From JAFGOY01 sp034430335 (GTDB lineage: Bacteria; Chloroflexota; Anaerolineae; Aggregatilineales; UBA3940): a stretch of DNA of 11,845 nt. Shown here piece after piece: positions 1-6,078 of the stretch. The translations under genes and the position numbers were made by a program. Below the pieces are notes generated by a model. It did not search any database. It was given only the letters and a program-made list of their open reading frames with translations, and was not told where the DNA came from. Within the stretch, counting starts at the first letter, position 1, and every line of letters begins with the position of its first letter. The stretch is from positions 1-11,845 of the forward strand of contig DAOUES010000315.1 of assembly GCA_034430335.1 (NCBI GenBank), written 5' to 3'.

Positions 1-139
1 GATGGTCATGCCCGGCGACCGCGTCAACCTGCTGGTCGAACTGGGTAAGCCGGTTGCCCTCGAGAAAGGCTCCAACTTCGCCATCCGCGAAGGCGGCCTG
101 ACCGTCGGCGCTGGCGTCATCTCTGAAATTATTGAATAA
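1..139 (+). CDS. tuf: Elongation factor Tu, C-terminal end (partial at 5' side)
   Basis: Only the last 45 codons are present; reading from base 2 they give the end of EF-Tu domain 3, with MPGDRVNLLVEL, FAIREGG and TVGAGV, closing in EIIE and TAA at 137-139. EF-Tu is the cytoplasmic GTPase that carries aminoacyl-tRNA to the ribosomal A site; the GTPase domain lies outside the window. A gap-free alignment to the E. coli C-terminus places Asn at E. coli position 373 and Leu at 381, where E. coli has Arg. The neighbour rpsJ starts 62 bases downstream, which is the usual fusA-tuf-rpsJ junction, so the str and S10 operons appear joined here. Family identity is certain; the tufA/tufB distinction cannot be made from this fragment. 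Confidence 0.97.
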   Translation, partial: MVMPGDRVNLLVELGKPVALEKGSNFAIREGGLTVGAGVISEIIE

Positions 140-201
140 GAGAGACATAAGATAGGTCTAGGGGGCGCGTGTTGCGTGGCCCAACCGTCTGAGGGTGTCT
201 A

Positions 202-510
202 ATGGCGAAGCAGAAAATACGAATTCGACTGAAAGCTTACGACCACCGCGTGCTGGATGAATCGGCCCGGCGGATCGTGGAAGCAGCGGAACGCACCGGG
301 GCGCGTGTTGTTGGCCCGGTGCCCCTGCCGACGAAAATCGAACGCTGGACGGTGCGCCGTTCACCTTTCATCGATAAGGACTCGCAAGAGCACTTTGAAA
401 TGAGAACGCACAAGCGTCTGATTGACGTGCTTGATCCTGACACAAAGACAATCGATACCTTAACTCGCTTGAACTTGCCCGCCGGTGTCGATATCGAGAT
501 CAAGATTTAA
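202..510 (+). CDS. rpsJ: 30S ribosomal protein S10 (NusE)
   Basis: Encodes 102 residues, the normal length for S10. S10 sits in the head of the 30S subunit and, as NusE, also joins NusB and NusG in transcription antitermination complexes. Recognisable parts are the N-terminal strand KIRIRLKAYDHRVLD, the GPVPLPT segment, and the loop RSPFIDKDSQEHFEMRTHKR that reaches toward the decoding region, followed by the LPAGVDIEIKI end. The ATG at 202 has GAGGG at 191-195, six bases upstream, and no earlier in-frame start is needed. It opens the S10 cluster after tuf. The 62-base gap in front shows no clear promoter, so read-through from tuf is likely. Confidence 0.98.
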   Translation: MAKQKIRIRLKAYDHRVLDESARRIVEAAERTGARVVGPVPLPTKIERWTVRRSPFIDKDSQEHFEMRTHKRLIDVLDPDTKTIDTLTRLNLPAGVDIEIKI

Positions 511-518
511 CAAACGAA

Positions 519-551
519 AATCTGCCGGTTGGTTGAATCGGCTGGTAGATT
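519..551 (+). promoter_or_regulatory. Hairpin in the rpsJ-rplC gap
   Basis: The two halves pair as RNA over 14 consecutive positions: 519-532 with 538-551, leaving a five-base loop TTGAA at 533-537. Nine pairs are Watson-Crick and five are G-U, and the outer AATCT/AGATT pairs are perfect. It lies in a 127-base gap, the longest in the window, 86 bases before the rplC start. There is no T-run after the stem, so it is unlikely to be an intrinsic terminator. It could be an RNA processing site or a protein-binding leader, for example for autoregulation by L4 as known upstream of rpsJ in E. coli; that role is a guess. Confidence 0.4.
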
Positions 552-637
552 GATCGGAACTACGTGGAAGTACGGTTGCCATGAGAGCCATCACCGGTTC
601 TCCTCTGGTTGAGCGTCTTCTTGGAGGCAGTGCCATT

Positions 638-1363
638 ATGATAAAGGGTATCATTGGCAAAAAAATCGGCATGACCCAGGTATTTGATGAAGACGGGGCG
701 GCAATCCCGGTCACAGTCATCCAGGCTGGCCCATGCTGGGTAACACAGGTGAAAACTCCTGGCAGCGATGGCTACTCGGCGATCCAGATGGGTTTTGAGG
801 AAATCGCCCCGGAGATTACAAACGAGGCCGAGCGAAATCGGAAGGTTGAGCGCCGGTTGAGCAAGCCGGAAAGAGGGCATCTGGCGCTGCTTGAACCGAG
901 TGACAAGCACCCAAACCGGAAGCAGCTTGCCAGCCCTGTTCCTCCGCTGCGAATCCTGCGCGAATTTCGTGTGGACAGGGTCGACGGAGTTGAAACGGGA
1001 ACGATAGTAACGGTTGATGTCTTTTCAACCGGCGACCTGGTAGACGTGGTTGGGGTCAGTAAAGGTAAAGGTTTCGCCGGTACGATCAAACGGCATGGTT
1101 TCCGCCGCCAACCCAAGACGCATGGTCAGTCAGACCGTGAGCGCGCCCCCGGTTCGATTGGTTCGACCAGTACACCCGGTCGCGTGAAGAAGGGGATGCG
1201 CATGGCGGGGCGAATGGGCGGCGATCGTGTGACATCACAGAATCTGGAAGTCGTCGTCGTTGATTCTGAACGCAACCTGTTGGCCGTTAAAGGTAGTGTG
1301 CCCGGTGCTAAGGGTGGGGTTGTTACAGTCCGCCCGGCGGTCAAACAGGCATCAATGAGGTAG
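638..1363 (+). CDS. rplC: 50S ribosomal protein L3
   Basis: Encodes 241 residues, against about 209 in E. coli. L3 is an early-assembling 23S rRNA binder whose central extension reaches the peptidyl transferase centre. It starts IKGIIGKKIGMTQVFDEDG, and later shows LREFRV (107-112), the GKGFAGTIKRHGF segment (143-155) and the conserved AGRMGGDRVT (190-199). An insert, roughly residues 54-103, rich in charged residues (ERRLSKPERGHLALLE), accounts for the extra length. The Gln methylated by PrmB in E. coli L3 (AGQMG) is Arg192 here. I chose ATG 638 because GGAGG at 623-627 lies 10 bases upstream and the protein then begins as the family does; an in-frame ATG at 581 would add 19 unrelated residues. 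Confidence 0.97.
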   Translation: MIKGIIGKKIGMTQVFDEDGAAIPVTVIQAGPCWVTQVKTPGSDGYSAIQMGFEEIAPEITNEAERNRKVERRLSKPERGHLALLEPSDKHPNRKQLASPVPPLRILREFRVDRVDGVETGTIVTVDVFSTGDLVDVVGVSKGKGFAGTIKRHGFRRQPKTHGQSDRERAPGSIGSTSTPGRVKKGMRMAGRMGGDRVTSQNLEVVVVDSERNLLAVKGSVPGAKGGVVTVRPAVKQASMR

Positions 1364-1369
1364 TGTGAA

Positions 1370-1999
1370 ATGGCGATAAAACTCCCAGTCAAGAACATGC
1401 GTGGTAAAGAGGTTGGCGAAGTCGAACTTCCTGCCGACATCTTCGAAGTAGCCGTAAATGTGGGGCTGATGCACCAGGCTTACGTCCGCCAGATGGCGAA
1501 CGCCCGGCTCGGCACCCACAGTGCCAAGACGCGCGGTGAAGTCAACCGCACCAAGCAGAAATGGTACCGGCAGAAGGGCACCGGTCGTGCCCGGCACGGC
1601 AGCCGGAACGCCCCTATCTTTGTCGGCGGCGGCGTGGCTCATGGGCCTCGACCGCGGGAGTACACCAAAGACATGCCGAAGAAGATGCGCCGCGAGGCAA
1701 TCCGCTCGGCATTGTCGGCGAAGGCGGCTGAGTCGGAGATTGTCGTCGTCGATAATCTCGAGATGCAATCGCCAAAAACCCGCGATATGGCGGACGTGCT
1801 TTACAATCTTGTAGGCGAAGCCTCGGCCCTGGTGCTGCTGGCCGATGTCAATGAGAACGTTCAACTTTCGATCCGAAACCTGGACGACGCTCGCTATCTG
1901 CGGGCGATGTATCTGAACATCCGTGATTTATTGAAGTACGATATGGTGATCATGCCGTTGGATGCGCTTGAACAGATCACCGGCTGGCTTGGTGAGTAG
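1370..1999 (+). CDS. rplD: 50S ribosomal protein L4
   Basis: Encodes 209 residues, the usual L4 size. L4 binds 23S rRNA domain I, and its long loop lines the nascent-peptide exit tunnel; in E. coli it also represses its own S10 operon. The tunnel loop is visible at about residues 50-98, with YRQKGTGRARHG (66-77) and FVGGGVAHGPRPR (84-96), followed by the KKMRREAIRSAL helix. Tyr stands where E. coli has Trp in WRQKGTGRAR, and the Lys-Gly pair of that motif, near where macrolide-resistance changes occur in other bacteria, is intact. ATG 1370 comes six bases after the rplC stop; GAGG at 1357-1360, inside the end of rplC, is nine bases upstream, so translation is probably coupled. Confidence 0.97.
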   Translation: MAIKLPVKNMRGKEVGEVELPADIFEVAVNVGLMHQAYVRQMANARLGTHSAKTRGEVNRTKQKWYRQKGTGRARHGSRNAPIFVGGGVAHGPRPREYTKDMPKKMRREAIRSALSAKAAESEIVVVDNLEMQSPKTRDMADVLYNLVGEASALVLLADVNENVQLSIRNLDDARYLRAMYLNIRDLLKYDMVIMPLDALEQITGWLGE

Positions 2000-2015
2000 C
2001 CCAGGAGTAGTTGAT

Positions 2016-2315
2016 ATGAGTGGCGAAATACACCTCTACGACATCATTCGTCGTCCGGTGATTACCGAAAAAAGCGGAATCCTGACCGACGAACAGAATG
2101 TCTACGTTTTTGAAGTGGATATGCGGGCAAACAAGCCGATGATCAAAGAAGCAGTCGAAGAAGTATTCGATGTCGACGTGTTGAAGGTCCGGACGGCGAT
2201 TATGCCTGCAAAAATGGGTCGCCGCCTGCGTACGACCTATATCCGCAAGAAGCAGTGGAAGAAAGCATATGTGACGGTTGCACCCGGTCAGAGTATCGAC
2301 CTGTTTGGCGTGTAA
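2016..2315 (+). CDS. rplW: 50S ribosomal protein L23
   Basis: Encodes 99 residues, normal for bacterial L23. L23 sits at the mouth of the exit tunnel and is the docking site for trigger factor and SRP. The sequence has the family start LYDIIRRPVITEKS, then YVFEVDMRANKPMIKEAVEEVF, and the basic RRLRTTYIRKKQWKKAYVTV stretch. The ATG at 2016 is preceded by AGGAG at 2003-2007 with eight bases between; an in-frame start at 1962 lies inside rplD and would add 18 residues unlike L23. The gene begins 16 bases after the rplD stop. Confidence 0.97.
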   Translation: MSGEIHLYDIIRRPVITEKSGILTDEQNVYVFEVDMRANKPMIKEAVEEVFDVDVLKVRTAIMPAKMGRRLRTTYIRKKQWKKAYVTVAPGQSIDLFGV

Positions 2316-2354
2316 CCCGGCAATAGCAAAGTAATGAAGTCTTGAGGATTTCTA

Positions 2355-3188
2355 ATGGCTATCAAGAAATTTAAGCCCACTTCACCCGGTCGCCGGGACA
2401 TGACGGGGCATACATTCGAAGAAATCACGCGCGCTAAACCCGAGAGGTCTCTGACCGAATCGAAGCGTACGCGGGCAGGCCGCAATCACCAGGGCCGGAT
2501 CACGGTGCGGCATCGTGGTGGTGGGCATCGCCGCCGCTATCGCTTGATTGATTTCAAGCGCGACAAGGTGGGGATCCCGGGGCGTGTCGACAGCATCGAA
2601 TATGATCCAAATCGCTCGGCCCGGATCGCGTTGGTCGTCTACGCCGACGGTGAGAAGCGCTACATTATCGCTCCCCTGGGGTTGCAGGTCGGCGATAACA
2701 TCATGAGCGGTTCGAAGGCGGATATCCGTCCTGGAAATGCGCTGCCTTTGCACGATATTCCGGTCGGTACGGTCATTCACAATATTGAGTTGTATCAGGG
2801 CAAGGGAGGTCAGCTTGTTCGTGCGGCTGGTACTTCCGCCCAGCTTCTGGCAAAAGAAGGAAAGTATGCCACCGTCCGGCTGCCCAGCGGTGAAATGCGT
2901 TATGTCAGCCGCGTTTGCATGGCGACGATTGGTCAGGTTGGTAACACCGACCATGGAAATATCAAGCTGGGGAAGGCCGGTAGAAGACGCTGGATGGGCT
3001 GGCGTCCTGCCGTACGTGGTACGGCGATGGACCCCTCTTCGCATCCGCATGGTGGTGGTGAAGGGCGTTCCGGTATCGGTATGCCCAGTCCAAAATCGCC
3101 TTGGGGTAAGCCGACTTTAGGTAAGAAGACTCGCCGAAATAAAGCGACCGACAGGTACATCATTCGTCGGCGCAGCAAGAAGCGCTAA
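2355..3188 (+). CDS. rplB: 50S ribosomal protein L2
   Basis: Encodes 277 residues, full length for L2, one of the most conserved 50S proteins and needed for subunit joining and peptidyl transfer. The N-terminal part contains GRNHQGRITVRHRGGGHRRR (42-61), the middle the OB and SH3-like folds with a YVSR segment, and the C-terminal part GKAGRRRWMGWRPAVRG (206-222) followed by TAMDPSSHPHGGGEGR. His230 in SHPHGGGEGR corresponds to E. coli His229, implicated in peptidyl transferase activity. GAGGA at 2344-2348 is six bases before the ATG. A 39-base spacer separates it from rplW; nothing notable is seen there. Confidence 0.98.
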   Translation: MAIKKFKPTSPGRRDMTGHTFEEITRAKPERSLTESKRTRAGRNHQGRITVRHRGGGHRRRYRLIDFKRDKVGIPGRVDSIEYDPNRSARIALVVYADGEKRYIIAPLGLQVGDNIMSGSKADIRPGNALPLHDIPVGTVIHNIELYQGKGGQLVRAAGTSAQLLAKEGKYATVRLPSGEMRYVSRVCMATIGQVGNTDHGNIKLGKAGRRRWMGWRPAVRGTAMDPSSHPHGGGEGRSGIGMPSPKSPWGKPTLGKKTRRNKATDRYIIRRRSKKR

Positions 3189-3217
3189 GGTCTTACTGGT
3201 CAGCGGAGGAAGGTATT

Positions 3218-3493
3218 ATGTCACGCAGTTTGAAGAAAGGGCCGTACGTAAGCCCGAGCCTAATGACGAAGATTGAACGGATGAATGCTGCCGGTGATAA
3301 GAAAGTGATCCGTACCTGGAGTCGTGCTTCGACGATCTTCCCGGATTTCGTGGGGCATACGATTGCCATCCATGATGGCCGACGCCATGTGCCGATCTAC
3401 ATCACCGAGAACATGGTAGGTCACAAACTGGGCGAGTTTGCGCCCACACGCACCTTCCGTGGTCACGTCCAAAGAGAAAAGAAGGGGCGGTAA
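3218..3493 (+). CDS. rpsS: 30S ribosomal protein S19
   Basis: Encodes 91 residues, the typical S19 length. S19 lies in the 30S head, complexes with S13 and contacts the P-site tRNA and the 50S bridge. The sequence begins SRSLKKGPYV and continues with IRTWSRASTIFPDFVGHTIA, HDGRRHVPIYITENMVGHKL and GEFAPTRTFRGHV, all family signatures. A strong GGAGGA at 3205-3210 lies seven bases before the ATG. The gene follows rplB after 29 bases and runs into rplV with two bases between stop and start. Confidence 0.98.
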   Translation: MSRSLKKGPYVSPSLMTKIERMNAAGDKKVIRTWSRASTIFPDFVGHTIAIHDGRRHVPIYITENMVGHKLGEFAPTRTFRGHVQREKKGR

Positions 3494-3495
3494 CG

Positions 3496-3885
3496 ATGGA
3501 GATTCGTGCAACTACGAAATATCTGCCAATATCGCCGCAGAAGCTCCGGCTGGTCTGTGACCAGGTGCGCGGTATGGAACCGGCGGCGGCGTTGGCTCTG
3601 CTGCGAAGTATGCCTCAGAAGGGGGCGGGGTTTGCTTATAAAACCCTCAACAGCGCAGTTTCCAATGCGGAGAACAACTTCGAGCTTGATCCAGCCGATC
3701 TGGTGATCGCGAAAATCTATGCAAACGAAGGGCCGCGCCGGAAATGGCGGCGGTTTGGTGCTCGTGGCCGGTTTAAGCCGATTATCAAACGGTCGTCTCA
3801 TTTGACCGTCATTTTGAGTGAACGCGAACTTGAGCCAGAACCGGAACCGGTGGCTGCTGATGTCGCTGGCGAGGAGGAGGAGTAA
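3496..3885 (+). CDS. rplV: 50S ribosomal protein L22 with Glu-rich C-terminal tail
   Basis: Encodes 129 residues; bacterial L22 is usually about 110-115. L22 binds all 23S domains, and its long beta-hairpin forms part of the exit tunnel and its constriction. The core runs YLPISPQKLRLVCDQVRG (9-26), a helix ending in NSAVSNAENN (52-61), and the hairpin RRKWRRFGARGRFKPIIKRS (81-100) closing in SHLTVIL. After that, residues 111-129 form a tail with nine acidic residues out of 19, ending in four Glu. AAGGGG at 3482-3487 is eight bases before the ATG. The final Glu codons provide the ribosome binding site of rpsC. Confidence 0.97.
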   Translation: MEIRATTKYLPISPQKLRLVCDQVRGMEPAAALALLRSMPQKGAGFAYKTLNSAVSNAENNFELDPADLVIAKIYANEGPRRKWRRFGARGRFKPIIKRSSHLTVILSERELEPEPEPVAADVAGEEEE

Positions 3886-3887
3886 TT

Positions 3888-4556
3888 ATGGGGCGAAAAG
3901 TTCACCCGGTCGGCATGCGTCTGAAGATTATCAAGGATTGGAATGCGCGCTGGTACGCCGAAGGTCGTCGCTATGCCGATTTACTTCACGAAGACATATC
4001 TATTCGTGATTACATAACGTCAAACCATGACAATGCGGGCATTTCGAAGGTTGACATCGAGCGCTATCCGAATCAGGTACTGGTGACCATTCATACCGCC
4101 CGGCCAGGTATTATCATTGGCCGCAAAGGTGCGACGGTCAAGGAAATCCGCCAGGGCCTGGAAGAACTGACCGACAAGAAGGTCAAGATCGAGGTCGAGG
4201 AAGTCGAAGCCCCCGATATGGACTCGCTCCTGGTTGCTCAAAACATTGCCGGGCAGCTTGAACGCCGGATTTCTCACAGCCGTGCGATGAAGCGCGCTGC
4301 ACAGCAGGCGATGCGACAGGGCGCGCTGGGAATCAAAATCATGGTTGCGGGGCGTCTGTCAGGCGCAGAGATGGCCCGCCGCGAATGGCACCGTGAAGGA
4401 CGTGTTCCCCTGCAAACACTTCGCGCCGACATCGATTATGGTACGGCTGAGGCACTGACTACCTTTGGCCGGATCGGTATCAAGGTCTGGATCTACAAGG
4501 GCGAAGTGCTCGGCGAGGATGAACACGAGACCGAAGGTGTCTACGTCAGTCAGTAG
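3888..4556 (+). CDS. rpsC: 30S ribosomal protein S3
   Basis: Encodes 222 residues, a usual size. S3 forms the mRNA entry channel with S4 and S5 and contributes to the ribosomal helicase. The start GRKVHPVGMRL is typical. The KH domain carries the loop GRKG at 78-81 after IIIG, and the C-terminal domain has GRLSGAEMARREWHREGRVP (155-174), then LRADIDYGTAEA and GIKVWIYKGE. Of the three basic residues tied to E. coli helicase activity (131, 132, 135), Arg132 and Lys135 are kept but position 131 is Ser. The ATG comes two bases after the rplV stop, with a GAGGAGGAGGAG run at 3871-3882 as ribosome binding site, so the two genes are surely coupled. Confidence 0.98.
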   Translation: MGRKVHPVGMRLKIIKDWNARWYAEGRRYADLLHEDISIRDYITSNHDNAGISKVDIERYPNQVLVTIHTARPGIIIGRKGATVKEIRQGLEELTDKKVKIEVEEVEAPDMDSLLVAQNIAGQLERRISHSRAMKRAAQQAMRQGALGIKIMVAGRLSGAEMARREWHREGRVPLQTLRADIDYGTAEALTTFGRIGIKVWIYKGEVLGEDEHETEGVYVSQ

Positions 4557-4571
4557 TTGGATGGATTGCGC

Positions 4572-4621
4572 ATTGCAGGCAGCAGTTTGATCAAGTCTAC
4601 TGCCTTTTGGAGAGTTGCAAT
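4572..4621 (+). promoter_or_regulatory. Possible folded ribosome-binding region before rplP
   Basis: In the 65-base gap between rpsC and rplP, ATTGCA (4572-4577) is complementary to TGCAAT (4616-4621), the six bases just before the rplP ATG. Directly inside, GGCAG (4578-4582) pairs with CTGCC (4600-4604), followed after one mismatch by AG/CT. The rplP ribosome binding site GGAGAG (4609-4614) would then sit in an 11-base bulge on the 3' side. This arrangement could modulate L16 synthesis. The pairing is read directly from the sequence; function is inferred and chance is possible. Confidence 0.35.
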
Positions 4622-5056
4622 ATGTTGATGCCAAAACGTGTAAAATACCGCAAGCAGTTTCGCGGGCGTATGCGAGGGAAGGCCCAGCGTGGCAACACGG
4701 TTGACTTTGGTGACATCGGCCTTCAGTCGCTCGAACCCGCCTGGATCACCAGCCGGCAGATCGAATCCGCCCGCCGTACTGTTGTGCGTTATTTGAAGCG
4801 TCGTGGAAAAGTCTATATCCGAATTTTCCCCGACAAGCCGGTGACCAAGCGAGCTGCCGAATCCCGCATGGGTAAGGGCAAGGGTTCCGTCGATCACTGG
4901 GTATGTGTGGTAAAACCGGGTCGCGTCATGTTCGAGATCGGTGGCGTGGATCAGGAGACGGCGAAGGAAGCCCTCCGTCTGGCGAGCTACAAACTGCCGG
5001 TGAGATGCAAAATAGTCCCCCGGATCGACCCGATCTCCGGGCAGGGGGTAGTCTAG
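4622..5056 (+). CDS. rplP: 50S ribosomal protein L16
   Basis: Encodes 144 residues, slightly above the usual 136-142. L16 is a late-assembling protein that positions tRNA in the A site and connects the central protuberance to the peptidyl transferase centre. The sequence opens MLMPKRVKYRKQFRG and contains GDIGLQSLEPAWIT (30-43), the arginine-rich helix ESARRTVVRYLKRRGKVYIR, and the conserved loop RMGKGKGSVDHW (82-93). The ATG at 4622 has GGAGAG at 4609-4614, seven bases upstream; a TTG at 4607 in frame would overlap that site and is rejected. The gene follows a 65-base gap and ends one base before the rpmC start. Confidence 0.97.
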   Translation: MLMPKRVKYRKQFRGRMRGKAQRGNTVDFGDIGLQSLEPAWITSRQIESARRTVVRYLKRRGKVYIRIFPDKPVTKRAAESRMGKGKGSVDHWVCVVKPGRVMFEIGGVDQETAKEALRLASYKLPVRCKIVPRIDPISGQGVV

Positions 5057-5057
5057 T

Positions 5058-5276
5058 ATGGCGACTAAAGCATCAGAACTGCGTCAATTGACGGAAAACG
5101 AGTTGCAGGTTCGGCTCGATGACGCCAAGGAAGAGTATTTCAACCTGCGCTTCCAACGTACTTCGGGCCAGTTAGAGGACTTCAACCGCCTTCGCATCAC
5201 CCGGCGCAGAATTGCCCGGATCAAGACGATACTGCGAGAGAAACAACTGGAGGCAGCGGACGATGCCATCGAATAG
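5058..5276 (+). CDS. rpmC: 50S ribosomal protein L29
   Basis: Encodes 72 residues, in the normal range of 60-75. L29 is a two-helix protein near the exit tunnel, next to L23, and part of the binding site for trigger factor and SRP. The sequence shows the ELRQLTENELQVRLDDAKEE first helix, the NLRFQRTSGQLEDFNRLR hinge with the conserved Asn-Leu-Arg-Phe, and the second helix RRRIARIKTILREK. The ATG lies one base after the rplP stop, with AGGGGGT at 5043-5049 inside the end of rplP. Its last 14 bases overlap the start of rpsQ. Confidence 0.96.
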   Translation: MATKASELRQLTENELQVRLDDAKEEYFNLRFQRTSGQLEDFNRLRITRRRIARIKTILREKQLEAADDAIE

Positions 5277-5667
5277 CAGACGCAGATTGATCGGTACGGT
5301 CATCAGCAATAAGATGGACAAGACCGTGGTGGTTACGGTTGGCCGGAAATTCCGCCACCCGTTGTATGGTAAGGTCGTTCAGGAGACCAAGCGGTTCATG
5401 GCCCATGATGAGAACAACGATTGCGAAATCGGCGACGAGGTTGTGATTGTCGAATCGCGCCCGATCAGCAAAAACAAGCGTTGGGCCGTGCAGGAAATCC
5501 TTCGTGAGGATATGAGTGCCCGCACCACCGAAGTGTCAGACCTGGGGGACGAGATTGAAGAGGAACTCGTCGAGGCAGCAGTTGAGGAGGTCGATGAAGA
5601 CGAAGACCTTAATCTCGCCGATGACGAAGAAGACGTTGACGTAGACGTAGACGAAGACGAAGACTAG
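5263..5667 (+). CDS. rpsQ: 30S ribosomal protein S17 with long acidic C-terminal tail
   Basis: Encodes 134 residues; typical bacterial S17 has about 80-105. S17 is a primary binder of the 16S 5' domain and is needed for early 30S assembly. Residues 1-82 form the OB-fold core: RRRLIGTVISNKMDKTVVV (6-24), RHPLYGKVV, KRFMAHDENN (44-52), IGDEVVIVESRPISKNKRW. Residues 83-134 form an extra tail; from 93 to the end, 26 of 42 residues are Asp or Glu and none is basic. I chose ATG 5263 because GGAGG at 5249-5253 is nine bases upstream and the protein then begins like S17; it overlaps rpmC by 14 bases. The tail is in frame, and the single stop precedes rplN by 20 bases, so it is part of the gene. Confidence 0.95.
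   Translation: MPSNSRRRLIGTVISNKMDKTVVVTVGRKFRHPLYGKVVQETKRFMAHDENNDCEIGDEVVIVESRPISKNKRWAVQEILREDMSARTTEVSDLGDEIEEELVEAAVEEVDEDEDLNLADDEEDVDVDVDEDED
5632..5664 (+). repeat. Short GAC-GWN coding repeat at the end of rpsQ
   Basis: The last codons of rpsQ alternate GAC with GTT, GTA or GAA over 33 bases, giving the peptide DVDVDVDEDED. Two neighbouring hexamer units, GACGTA and GACGAA, each occur twice in a row. Such low-complexity codon runs expand or shrink by slippage, so the tail length may vary between strains. Confidence 0.7.
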
Positions 5668-5687
5668 GAAACAATGAGGGTACAGCC

Positions 5688-6059
5688 ATGATTCAGCAAG
5701 AGAGTCGTCTCAAAGTGGCTGACAACAGCGGCGCGAGAGAGATCCTTGTCATTCGCGTGATGGGTGGCTCGAAACGGTATTACGGTGGCATTGGCGATAT
5801 TGTGGTCGCGACAGTCAAGAGTGCGCAGCCACATGCCGGTGTCAAGAAAAGCGAAATTGTCCATGCGGTTGTCGTGAGGACGACCAAAGAATATCGCCGT
5901 GAGGATGGTTCGTACATTCGCTTTGACGACAATGCTGCTGTCATTCTCGACGGTGTGAGCCACAGCCCGAAAGGGACACGTATCTTCGGCCCGGTTGCCC
6001 GTGAGCTTCGCGAAGCAGGCTTTATGAAGATTGTTTCGCTGGCACCAGAGGTTCTTTAG
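5688..6059 (+). CDS. rplN: 50S ribosomal protein L14
   Basis: Encodes 123 residues, essentially the universal L14 length of 122. L14 forms the B8 intersubunit bridge, partners L19, and is the target of the silencing factor RsfS. It begins MIQQESRLKVADNSGAREI and carries KKSEIVHAVVVRTTKEYRR (53-71), YIRFDDNAAVIL and GTRIFGPVARELRE, all diagnostic. GAGGG at 5676-5680 lies seven bases before the ATG. It opens the spc part of the cluster, yet only 20 bases separate it from rpsQ, with no visible promoter or terminator, so S10 and spc seem to be one transcription unit. Confidence 0.98.
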   Translation: MIQQESRLKVADNSGAREILVIRVMGGSKRYYGGIGDIVVATVKSAQPHAGVKKSEIVHAVVVRTTKEYRREDGSYIRFDDNAAVILDGVSHSPKGTRIFGPVARELREAGFMKIVSLAPEVL

Positions 6060-6078
6060 GTGCGGAAAGGTGTAACCG

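Noticed and set aside
162..184. A GC-rich hairpin between tuf and rpsJ.
   Set aside because: Only four pairs close around the loop before a two-by-two mismatch, and no T-run follows; it is too weak to call.
140..201. A promoter for the S10 cluster in the tuf-rpsJ gap; TAAGAT at 149-154 looks like a -10 box.
   Set aside because: No -35-like element stands at a proper distance, and the known tuf-rpsJ arrangement allows read-through.
581..637. An upstream in-frame ATG extending L3 by 19 residues.
   Set aside because: No family member begins this way, and GGAGG sits at the right distance from the ATG at 638.
2382..3050. A 222-codon antisense open frame within rplB.
   Set aside because: It mirrors the codons of L2 and has no family resemblance.
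2737..3120. A 127-codon sense open frame in another phase inside rplB.
   Set aside because: It lies wholly inside a conserved L2 gene and has the irregular composition of an out-of-frame translation.
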